The translations under genes were made by a program, and so were the position numbers. Shown here piece after piece: positions 1-7,226 of a DNA stretch of 64,000 nt. Within the stretch, counting starts at the first letter, position 1, and the number at the start of each line of letters is the position of its first letter. Source of the stretch: Streptomyces sp. A 4/2 (lineage in GTDB: Bacteria > Actinomycetota > Actinomycetes > Streptomycetales > Streptomycetaceae); NCBI RefSeq assembly GCF_940670765.1, contig NZ_CALNVW010000030.1, positions 186,001 through 250,000 of the forward strand, read 5' to 3'. The notes below the pieces were generated by a model that was not told the origin of the DNA, made no database searches, and was given only the letters and a program-made list of their open reading frames with translations.

Positions 1-216
1 GAACAGGGTTTCCAGGAAGGCCGGATGGTTCGGGCCGAGGAAGGCCACCCGGTCCCCGCGCCCGACTCCGGCGCCACGCAGGACGTGGGCCAGCCGTGTG
101 CAGCGGTCGTGCAGCTCCCCGTACGTGAGGGCGCGGCCCTCGTGGACGACGGCTGTGCGGCGCGGGGTCTTGCGGCTGCGCCGGGCGGTCCAGGAGCCGA
201 TCCCCTGGTTGCGCAT
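1..216 (-). CDS. Acyl-CoA synthetase (AMP-binding), N-terminal fragment
   Basis: Only the first 72 codons lie in the window; the gene continues past base 1. The translation starts MRNQGIGSWTARRSRKTPRR and contains the segment LTYGELHDRCTRLAHVLR followed by GDRVAFLGPNHPAFLETLF. This is the normal N-terminal pattern of acyl-CoA synthetases of the adenylate-forming family, which activate a carboxylic acid with ATP and load it on CoA. The start ATG (214-216) lies a few bases beyond the stop of the upstream amidohydrolase gene, so the two are almost certainly one operon with the SDR. The substrate cannot be told because the AMP-binding and acid-binding regions are outside the window. Confidence 0.85.
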   Translation of the reverse strand, partial: MRNQGIGSWTARRSRKTPRRTAVVHEGRALTYGELHDRCTRLAHVLRGAGVGRGDRVAFLGPNHPAFLETLF

Positions 217-219
217 GGC

Positions 220-1125
220 TCACTCCTCCGTCAGGCCGAGCAGCCGGACTGCGTTCTCCTTGAGGATCTTCGGACGTACCTCGTCCTTGACCGGCAGCTT
301 CGCGAAGTCGGCGAGCCAGCGGTCGGGGGAGAGCAGCGGGTAGTCCGACCCGAACAGCACCTTGTCCCGCAGCAGGCTGTTGGCGTACTGCACGAGCTGC
401 GGCGGGAAGTACTTGGGTGACCAGCCCGACAGATCGATGTACACCTCCGGCTTGTGTGTGGCCACGGCGAGAGCCTCGTCCTGCCAGGGGAAGGACGGAT
501 GGGCCAGGATGATCCGCATTCCGGGGAAGTCGGCGGCGACGTCGTCGACGGCCAGCGGGTTCGAGTATTTCAGCCGGATGCCGCCGCCTCCGGGCGCCCC
601 CGCGCCGATGCCGGTCTGCCCGGTGTGGAAGACGGCGATCGCGCCGGCCTCCTCTATCGCCTCGTACAGCGGGTACGCCATGCGGTCGTTGGGGTGGAAC
701 GCCTGGATGCTGGGGTGGAACTTGAATCCCCGTACCCCGTGATCGGCGACCAGCCGCCGGATCTGGCGCACGGCGGCCCTGCCCTTGTACGGATCGACCC
801 CGGCGAACGGAATGATCACGTCCGGGTGTTCCAGGGCCGCTTCGGCGATCTCCTCGTTCGGTACCGGTGCGGTGCCGGTGGCCGACTCGGCGTCGACCGT
901 GAAGACCACACAGGCCATCTTCCGTTCGCGGTAGTACGCGGCGATCTCCGGCAGGGTGGGATGACGGTGCTCGGCCTTGAAGTACGCACCGGCGGCGCTG
1001 TCCAGTTCGGCGGAGAGCGAGGTGGTGCCCCGCGTGGACACCTCGGCGTGGACATGCATGTCGATGGCGACGAGCCCGGCCGGGTCCGGCCCGCCGGCGG
1101 TGCTCGTGGCCGCGGTGCCGGTCAC
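220..1125 (-). CDS. Metal-dependent amidohydrolase (amidohydrolase 2 family)
   Basis: This 301-residue protein looks like a TIM-barrel hydrolase or decarboxylase of the amidohydrolase 2 family. Visible marks are the metal-binding HVH at residues 24-26, GFKFHPS and AVFHTGQTG in the middle, ILAHPSFPWQ, and the late GSDYPLLSP with the conserved Asp. I place the start at GTG 1125, whose bases overlap the TGA of the upstream SDR (GTGA), which suggests translational coupling; the frame stays open upstream but is a shadow there. Placed between an SDR and an acyl-CoA synthetase, it probably hydrolyses or decarboxylates an intermediate in a CoA-dependent catabolic route. The substrate is unknown. Confidence 0.85.
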   Translation of the reverse strand: MTGTAATSTAGGPDPAGLVAIDMHVHAEVSTRGTTSLSAELDSAAGAYFKAEHRHPTLPEIAAYYRERKMACVVFTVDAESATGTAPVPNEEIAEAALEHPDVIIPFAGVDPYKGRAAVRQIRRLVADHGVRGFKFHPSIQAFHPNDRMAYPLYEAIEEAGAIAVFHTGQTGIGAGAPGGGGIRLKYSNPLAVDDVAADFPGMRIILAHPSFPWQDEALAVATHKPEVYIDLSGWSPKYFPPQLVQYANSLLRDKVLFGSDYPLLSPDRWLADFAKLPVKDEVRPKILKENAVRLLGLTEE

Positions 1126-2024
1126 AGCTGCGGCGCCGGGATGCCGTAGGTCTGCTCGGACCGGGCGAACACGCTCGGCCAGGCCGCCGCGACCGCGTCC
1201 GCGCTCCAACCACCTTCCGTGTAGGCCACGGTGACCTCCTGCGGGTGCGACCAGAGGGCGAGTCTGTCCCCGCCGACGCCGATGCACTGTCCGGTGATGC
1301 CGGCCGAGGTGTCCGAGGCGAGAAAGGCGACGAGACCGGCCACGTCCTCCGGGGTGCCGAACCCCTCGCCCTTGCGCAGACTGTCGGGGAACGCGGTGCC
1401 CTCCTGCTCCAGCGCCTCGATGTACGGGGCGAAGGCCGGGATGGTCTTCGTCATCGCGGTGGCGGCGACCGGTATGACCGCGTTGGCGGTGATCCCGGCG
1501 CGCGCCAGTTCCAGTGCCCAGGTACGCACCATGGCGGCGATTCCCGCTTTGGCTGCCGCGTAGTTGGTCTGCCCGAAGTTGCCGCGCTGGCCCGCGGGGG
1601 AGCCTGCGACGATCACCCGCCCGCCCTCGCCCTGCTCCCGCATCCGTTCGACAGCGGCACGGACGCAGGTGAACGTGCCCCGCAGATGTACCTGGACGAC
1701 CGTGTCGAAGTCGTCGTCCGACATCTTCCACAGCACCTTGTCGCGCAGGACGCCCGCGTTGGTGACGATCGTGTCCAGGCGGCCCCAGGTGTCGACGGCC
1801 CGGGACACCAGGGCTTCGGCAGCCTCGGTGGAACCGACGGGGACCACCTCCGCCACCGCGCGCCCGCCATCGGCGGTGATCTGTTCCACGGCCGCTGTGG
1901 CGGCCTCCTCGTCCACGTCGTTGACGACGACGGCTGCGCCCGAGGCGGCGAGCGAGCGGGCGTACGCCAGGCCCAGACCACGGCCGCTGCCGGTGACTAC
2001 GGCGACCTTGCCGGAGAGATCCAT
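1122..2024 (-). CDS. SDR-family oxidoreductase
   Basis: A 300-residue short-chain dehydrogenase/reductase. The cofactor motif TGSGRGLG sits at residues 11-18, NAGV at 89-92, the catalytic Ser at 142 and YAAAK at 155-159. The C-terminus (about 230-300) is longer than in minimal SDRs, as in multifunctional-type 3-hydroxyacyl-CoA dehydrogenase SDRs. I chose ATG 2024 because a GAAAGGAAGC ribosome site lies just upstream; a longer reading frame exists but lacks one. It is the first gene of a minus-strand operon with the amidohydrolase (4-base overlap) and the acyl-CoA synthetase. A role in oxidising a hydroxyacyl intermediate is inferred. Confidence 0.9.
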   Translation of the reverse strand: MDLSGKVAVVTGSGRGLGLAYARSLAASGAAVVVNDVDEEAATAAVEQITADGGRAVAEVVPVGSTEAAEALVSRAVDTWGRLDTIVTNAGVLRDKVLWKMSDDDFDTVVQVHLRGTFTCVRAAVERMREQGEGGRVIVAGSPAGQRGNFGQTNYAAAKAGIAAMVRTWALELARAGITANAVIPVAATAMTKTIPAFAPYIEALEQEGTAFPDSLRKGEGFGTPEDVAGLVAFLASDTSAGITGQCIGVGGDRLALWSHPQEVTVAYTEGGWSADAVAAAWPSVFARSEQTYGIPAPQL

Positions 2025-2177
2025 GCTGCTTCCTTTCGTGAAGGCCGGTGCGTGGGTGCGGGAAGAGGCGACCACAGCGGCGACCGGCGGTCACAAAGCT
2101 AGGCAGAATTTCGACTGTGGTCAACAGAGTGCCGAATATCTGGCACGGGCGAACGGTGCGGCGCCTACGCTGTCCCC
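2025..2177. promoter_or_regulatory. Divergent promoter region, SDR operon / PaaX regulator
   Basis: This 153-base spacer separates the SDR operon (minus) from the PaaX-type regulator (plus), so it should hold both promoters and the operator. A short palindrome with arms GACCG and CGGTC around one base lies at 2082-2092. It is a possible but unproven operator half; no strong -35/-10 pair could be assigned. Confidence 0.5.
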
Positions 2178-3095
2178 GTGACCCGACCCCACTCGCCCCA
2201 GGAATCGACGGACGCGGCCGAGGGCGTCGCACCCGCCAGGCCGCAGTCGCTGATGATGAGCTTCTTCGGCATCCATGTGCTCGGCCGCGACATCGCGCTC
2301 TCCTCGGCGTGCGTCATCGACGCGTTCGCCCGGGTACGGGTGGGCGAGGACGCCGTCCGCTCGACACTGACGCGCATGGTCGGCCGCGGCCTGCTGGAGC
2401 GGCACCGGCGAGGACGCCGCATGTACTTCTCGCTCACGGAGCGCGCGGCCACCGTCCTGTCCGACGGGCAGGAGCGCATCTGGCGTGACGGAGCCGTCAA
2501 CCGGGAGTGGGACGGCACGTGGACCCTGGTCGGTTTCTCGTTGCCGGAGTCCAGGCGCCGTGAACGGCACGACCTGCGCTCACGCCTGGTGTGGGCCGGA
2601 TTCGGGCCGGTGCAGAGCGGCCTGTGGGTCGCTCCGCGCCGGGTCGACGTCGCCCCGCTGGCGGCGGAACTCGGGCTGGCGGGGCACATCAGGGCCTTCC
2701 ACGGCGAGGCCGCGCCGCCTACCGAGGCCGGGTCGCTGCTGCACGCCGCCTTCGACGTGGACGCCATCGCCGCCGGCTACCGGTCCTTCGTCGAACGCTG
2801 GGACGGCCCCGTTCCGCCGGGCGGCGCGGCGGACGACATGGCGCGTCAGCTCCTGCTGCACACCGACTGGCTGGAACTGGTGCGCGACGCCCCGTATCTG
2901 CCCGCGGAACATCTGCCCGAGGGCTGGCCGGCCGCGCGCGCCGAGGAACTCTTCCGCGAGCTGGCACGGCGGTACGAGCCCGGTGCGTCGCGGCTGGCGG
3001 ACGAGATGCTGGAGCGGATCGACCTGGTCGGCGAATCCGCGGCCGGCGAGGCCGGGACGGAGGAAGCGGCAACCGGCGGGTCCGGCAGCGACTGA
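2178..3095 (+). CDS. PaaX-family transcriptional regulator
   Basis: A 305-residue protein with the architecture of PaaX regulators: an N-terminal winged-helix segment (about residues 25-95, including STLTRMVGRGLLERHRRGRR) followed by a long C-terminal domain with GTWTLVGFSLPESRRRERH and a late LHTDWLELVRDAPYLP. PaaX represses phenylacetate catabolism in Escherichia coli, and relatives control other CoA-thioester pathways. Its divergent position next to an acyl-CoA synthetase/SDR operon suggests it controls that operon in response to an acyl-CoA. The GTG at 2178 is the first start after an in-frame stop. The last 25 residues are Gly/Ala/Glu-rich and look disordered. Confidence 0.88.
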   Translation: MTRPHSPQESTDAAEGVAPARPQSLMMSFFGIHVLGRDIALSSACVIDAFARVRVGEDAVRSTLTRMVGRGLLERHRRGRRMYFSLTERAATVLSDGQERIWRDGAVNREWDGTWTLVGFSLPESRRRERHDLRSRLVWAGFGPVQSGLWVAPRRVDVAPLAAELGLAGHIRAFHGEAAPPTEAGSLLHAAFDVDAIAAGYRSFVERWDGPVPPGGAADDMARQLLLHTDWLELVRDAPYLPAEHLPEGWPAARAEELFRELARRYEPGASRLADEMLERIDLVGESAAGEAGTEEAATGGSGSD

Positions 3096-3267
3096 CCCGG
3101 CGGGTGGGCGGGTGTCCGGACTGCGACGACGTGGTTCTCCGGCGACGATTGTTCCGGCGCCGCACGGGCCTTGTCCCTGGCGTGTAACGCCTACTGACCC
3201 CGGCCCCCGCAGGATGCACGATGGCTGTAGGCACCGTGCCGCGCACTCCGTACGAAAGTGGGAAGCC

Positions 3268-3954
3268 ATGCTCAGCAGGACAGCCCGTCGCAGCCTCCCG
3301 GCCGTCGCGCTCGTTACCGCCGGACTCGCACTGACGGCGTGCGGCGCCACGGACGCGTCGTCATCGTCCTCGCCCGCGAGCTCGCCCTCCGCGGTGAGCG
3401 GGAGCGACTCGACGCACACCACGGACCCCACGAACAATGCGAACACCACGGACAGCCAGGGCACTTCGCCCTCGTCCTCGACCAAGGCGTCCGGCACCAG
3501 GAACACGTCCGCCGCCGCGTCGGGGAAGTCGCCCGGGGCCTGCGCCACCAGCCGGCTGAGGACCACCGTGGTGAACACCAGCAGCGGCGCCGGACAGACC
3601 GGCTTCCAGCTGGACTTCCGGAACACCGGCACGACCCCCTGCACCCTGAGCGGATACCCCGGAGTCTCCTTCGTCAAGATCCACAACACCCAGCTGGGCA
3701 AGGCGGCCAGCCGCACGGGCGGCGCGACCCCGATCGTCACGCTGATTCCGAACGCTCACGCCTATGCCGACGTCCGGACGGCCAACGGCCAGAGCGGCTA
3801 CACCACCGAGGAGTGCGACCTCACCACGGTGCCGACCCTGCGCGTCTACCCGCCGAACCAGACGGAGTCGACGAACATCCCCTGGAACAGGCAGGAGTGC
3901 GTCGGCCCCACCATCCAGAACCTGCAGGTCGGCCCGGTACACGGCAACAAGTAG
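3268..3954 (+). CDS. DUF4232 domain lipoprotein
   Basis: A 228-residue exported lipoprotein. The N-terminus MLSRTARRSLPAVALVTAG leads to a lipobox LTAC with the lipidated Cys at residue 25. A Ser/Thr/Asn-rich linker of about 65 residues follows, then a domain with the DUF4232 pattern (NTGTTPCTLSGYPGVSF, later CDLTTVPTLRVYPP). Such proteins are common in Streptomyces and sit outside the membrane; their function is not known. ATG 3268 was chosen because AGTGGGAAGC precedes it and the signal peptide starts there. It is monocistronic and convergent with the ricin-lectin gene. Confidence 0.88.
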   Translation: MLSRTARRSLPAVALVTAGLALTACGATDASSSSSPASSPSAVSGSDSTHTTDPTNNANTTDSQGTSPSSSTKASGTRNTSAAASGKSPGACATSRLRTTVVNTSSGAGQTGFQLDFRNTGTTPCTLSGYPGVSFVKIHNTQLGKAASRTGGATPIVTLIPNAHAYADVRTANGQSGYTTEECDLTTVPTLRVYPPNQTESTNIPWNRQECVGPTIQNLQVGPVHGNK

Positions 3955-3999
3955 TCCCCACCGGCGCCCTTCGATGTGACCGTGCTCCGGGTGATCAGA

Positions 4000-4018
4000 C
4001 CCCCGCTCGACGCGGGGG
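4000..4018. terminator. Bidirectional hairpin between convergent genes
   Basis: A perfect 7-bp stem (CCCCCGC / GCGGGGG) with a 5-base loop lies between the stop of the DUF4232 lipoprotein (3954) and the stop of the ricin-lectin gene (4051). The position fits a shared terminator. Confidence 0.6.
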
Positions 4019-4050
4019 CCCGATACGTCTGCCGACCGGGGAAGCGCGGG

Positions 4051-4623
4051 TCAGCGGAGGGGCTCCTCCCAGACCGGCAGCCAGACGTCGTTCGGCGCGC
4101 CGCCGACCACACAGGTGTACTGGATCAGGCTGTTGCCCTGTCCGGTGCCGCCCCGGACGTTGAGGCACTTGCCGCTGTCCTTGACCACGATCTGGTAGCC
4201 GATGCCCTTGGGTACCAGCTTCCACAGCTCGTTGGCCGCGCTGCCGCAGGTGTACTGGATGACCCTGGCACCGTCCGCGCTGCCGCCGCCCTCCACGTTG
4301 AGGCACTTGCCGCTGCTCACGGACTTGAACCGGTAGTAGCCGCCGCCCGCGGCTTCGGGTTCCCACCGCTCGTTGGCCGCTCCCGACCACGGCCACTGGA
4401 TCACCGGCGCGAGATTCTCCTTGGACGCACCTCTGACATTGGCGACCTGACCCGGCTCACTGGCGAGGCGCAGGGTGACCTGCTGGACGACGACCGAGGC
4501 CACGCGCGACTGCGTCGGCGTACCGGCCGACGCCGGGGACGCGGCTCCCGATGCCAGCGAACCGGCGAGTACGGCTGCGGCTGCCGCCGCGCCGATGGCG
4601 TAGCGCTTGCTCATGGCCTTCAT
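4051..4623 (-). CDS. Secreted ricin B-type lectin (RICIN) domain protein
   Basis: A 190-residue protein with a Sec signal peptide ending near SPASAGTP and a single ricin-B-like beta-trefoil domain. The repeats GKCLNVEGGG and GKCLNVRGGT, each followed by a VIQYTC/LIQYTC and a W (ELWKL, DVWLP), are the typical QxW-like lectin repeats; the first repeat (NVRGASKENLAPVIQWP) lacks its Cys. Such domains bind sugars, and here there is no catalytic domain attached. ATG 4623 is preferred over 4614 because GGGAGAAG lies 4-6 bases upstream. The biological ligand cannot be predicted. Confidence 0.85.
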   Translation of the reverse strand: MKAMSKRYAIGAAAAAAVLAGSLASGAASPASAGTPTQSRVASVVVQQVTLRLASEPGQVANVRGASKENLAPVIQWPWSGAANERWEPEAAGGGYYRFKSVSSGKCLNVEGGGSADGARVIQYTCGSAANELWKLVPKGIGYQIVVKDSGKCLNVRGGTGQGNSLIQYTCVVGGAPNDVWLPVWEEPLR

Positions 4624-4997
4624 GTCTTCTCCCACGTTCCGGGCAGCCACGGACGGGCTACCGGCCGAACCGATTTCCGTGATCAACCCAACACCGGTCG
4701 GGGCCACAGCGGAATGGCCGCAGACCGGCAGGCGGGAGCATCCGCCGCCCCGCGACGACCTCCCGTACGCCCCGCCTGCTGCGCCGTGGTCACTCCTGCG
4801 TGAGGTTTCGATCCGCTCGCGTTGACCTCGGACACCCACGACTTCGGCACGCTCAGCACTGCCGCCGACAGGCGATCGCCGGTCCTGATGTCCGACGAGC
4901 GGTCGCGTCGGATGTGAACCACCATGGGAACCGCGCTTCCGGTACGAGCGAGCCTCACCTCACCACATGCGACGCGGCGGAAAGGCGATCTCCCCTG
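4624..4997. other. Non-coding spacer, divergent promoters
   Basis: This 374-base gap lies between the ricin-lectin gene (minus) and the transketolase (plus). It must hold both promoters. A long-loop inverted repeat (GCAGGCGGG near 4728, CCCGCCTGC near 4773) is present, but no gene remnant, operator or riboswitch was recognised. Confidence 0.4.
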
Positions 4998-7178
4998 ATG
5001 ACCGAGCACCCGCAAGGCAGAGCCCCTTCGCAGGCCCTCGCACCGGCAGGCCGTGACCCGTCGCTGGCGCCACCCCGGGCCGTCCGCGCCGGATGGTCGG
5101 CGCTCGACGTGCGGGCCGTCGACACCGTACGGGTGCTCGCCGCGGACGCGGTGCAGAAGACCGGGAACGGCCACCCCGGCACCGCGATGAGCCTGGCGCC
5201 GCTCGCCTATCTGCTCTTCCAGAACGTGATGCGCCACGACCCCTCCGACGACCGCTGGCCGGGCCGCGACCGCTTCGTGCTGTCCTGCGGGCACACCAGC
5301 CTCACGCTGTACATCCAGCTCTACCTCGCCGGGTACGGGCTGGAACTCGGTGACCTGGAGAAGCTGCGTACGTGGGGATCGCTCACCCCCGGCCACCCGG
5401 AGTTCGGGCACACCCGCGGGGTGGAGGTCACCACCGGACCGCTGGGCCAGGGAGTGGGCAACGCGGTCGGCATGGCCATGGACGCCCGCCGCGAGCGGGG
5501 CCTGTTCGACCCCCACGCCGAGCCCGGCACCAGCCCGTTCGACCACCACATCTACGTTCTCGCCTCCGACGGCGACCTGATGGAAGGCGTCTCCTCCGAG
5601 GCCAGTTCGCTCGCCGGTCATCAGGAACTCGGCAACCTGGTCATGTTCTACGACCAGAACCACATCTCCATCGAGGACGACACCGACGTCTCCTTCAGCG
5701 AGGACGTCGGCACCCGCTACGCCGCCTACGGCTGGCACGTCCAGCACGTCGACTTCACCGCGACCGGCCGTTACGTCGAGGACGTCGACGCACTGCTGAC
5801 CGCCACCGAGGCCGCTCGGGCGGAGACCTCACGGCCGTCCCTGATCGTCCTGCGCACCATCATCGGCTGGCCCGCGCCCAAGAAGCAGAACACCGGAAAG
5901 GCACACGGCGCCGCACTGGGCGACGAGGAAGTCGCCGCCGTCAAAAGGCTGCTGGGCTTCGACCCCGCCGACAGTTTCAGCGTCGAGGACGAGGTCGTCG
6001 CCCATACCCGACGGGCCCGGGAACGCGGCCGGACAGCCCACGAGCAATGGCAGCAGGTCTATGCCGCGTGGCGCGCCGAACAACCGGAGCGGGCCGCGCT
6101 GTTCGACCGGCTGCAGCGCCGGGAACTCCCCGCGAACTGGACCGCGGCCCTGCCGCGATTCCCGGCCGACGCCAAGGGCATGGCCACCCGCAAGGCATCC
6201 GGTGAGGTCCTCACCGCGCTCGCGCCGGTCCTCCCCGAACTGTGGGGCGGCTCCGCCGACCTGGCCGGGAGCAACAACAGTACGATGGAGGGCGAACCGT
6301 CGTTCCTGCCGACGGAGCGCCAGACCGCACTGTGGAAGGGCGGCCCCTACGGCCGCACCCTGCACTTCGGTATCCGTGAGCACGCCATGGGCGCCGTCCT
6401 CAACGGCATCGCGCTGCAGGGAGTGACCCGCCCGTACGGCGCCACGTTCCTGACCTTCAGCGACTACATGCGCCCGGCCGTGCGGCTGGCCGCGCTGATG
6501 AAGCTGCCGGTCGTCTACGTCTGGACCCATGACTCCATCGGCCTGGGCGAGGACGGACCCACCCACCAGCCCGTCGAACACCTCGCGGCGCTGCGGGCCG
6601 TCCCCGGTCTGGACGTGGTCCGGCCGGGAGACGCGAACGAGACCGTCGTGTGCTGGCGCACGATCCTGGAGCACGGCGACCGGCCCACCGGACTGGTACT
6701 GACCCGCCAGGGCCTGCCGGTCCTCGACCGCGGGCCGGACGCCCACGCCGGTGCCGAAGGCGCGGCCCGTGGCGGCTACGTACTGCGCGAGCCGCGCGCG
6801 CCGCACAGCCTCGACGTCATCCTGATCGCCACCGGCTCCGAGGTGCAGATCGCGCTCGACGCGCAGGCGCTGCTCGCCGGTCAGGGCATCGGCGCCCGGG
6901 TGGTGTCGATGCCCTGCCAGGAGTGGTTCGCCGCCGAGCCCGAGGCGTACCGGAACGAGGTCCTGCCGCCGGACGTGCGGGCCCGGGTCAGCGTCGAGGC
7001 AGCGGTCGGCATGGGCTGGCGGGACTTCGTCGGCGACGCCGGACGCATCGTCGGCCTGGAGCACTTCGGCGCCTCGGCGGACTACCAGCGGCTGTACGAG
7101 GAGTTCGGCATCACCCCGCAGGCGGTGTCCGCGGCGGCGCGCGAGAGCATCACCGCCGCGGACACCGCCCGGAGCTGA
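4998..7178 (+). CDS. tkt: Transketolase
   Basis: A 726-residue transketolase, the thiamine-diphosphate enzyme that moves two-carbon ketol units in the pentose phosphate pathway. The order of motifs is normal: GNGHPGTAMSLAPLAYLLF near residue 57, GPLGQGVGNAVGMAM, the TPP/Mg site SDGDLMEGVSSEASSLAG near 195, then the pyrimidine domain with LHFGIREHAMGAVLNGIALQ, and DSIGLGEDGPTHQPVEHL. ATG 4998 leaves an unconserved head of about 35 residues, normal for actinobacteria. It is not beside the usual tal/zwf genes, so it is either a second copy or a stand-alone supplier of sugar phosphates; the window alone cannot decide this. Confidence 0.93.
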   Translation: MTEHPQGRAPSQALAPAGRDPSLAPPRAVRAGWSALDVRAVDTVRVLAADAVQKTGNGHPGTAMSLAPLAYLLFQNVMRHDPSDDRWPGRDRFVLSCGHTSLTLYIQLYLAGYGLELGDLEKLRTWGSLTPGHPEFGHTRGVEVTTGPLGQGVGNAVGMAMDARRERGLFDPHAEPGTSPFDHHIYVLASDGDLMEGVSSEASSLAGHQELGNLVMFYDQNHISIEDDTDVSFSEDVGTRYAAYGWHVQHVDFTATGRYVEDVDALLTATEAARAETSRPSLIVLRTIIGWPAPKKQNTGKAHGAALGDEEVAAVKRLLGFDPADSFSVEDEVVAHTRRARERGRTAHEQWQQVYAAWRAEQPERAALFDRLQRRELPANWTAALPRFPADAKGMATRKASGEVLTALAPVLPELWGGSADLAGSNNSTMEGEPSFLPTERQTALWKGGPYGRTLHFGIREHAMGAVLNGIALQGVTRPYGATFLTFSDYMRPAVRLAALMKLPVVYVWTHDSIGLGEDGPTHQPVEHLAALRAVPGLDVVRPGDANETVVCWRTILEHGDRPTGLVLTRQGLPVLDRGPDAHAGAEGAARGGYVLREPRAPHSLDVILIATGSEVQIALDAQALLAGQGIGARVVSMPCQEWFAAEPEAYRNEVLPPDVRARVSVEAAVGMGWRDFVGDAGRIVGLEHFGASADYQRLYEEFGITPQAVSAAARESITAADTARS

Positions 7179-7226
7179 ACGTGTACGACGCGTCCGTGGA
7201 CGCCGCGCCGAACCCCGGCGGGTACC

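Noticed and set aside
2120..2150. Imperfect inverted repeat around TGTGGTCAACAGAG in the PaaX divergent region
   Set aside because: Symmetry is poor beyond the outer four bases, so I did not call an operator there.
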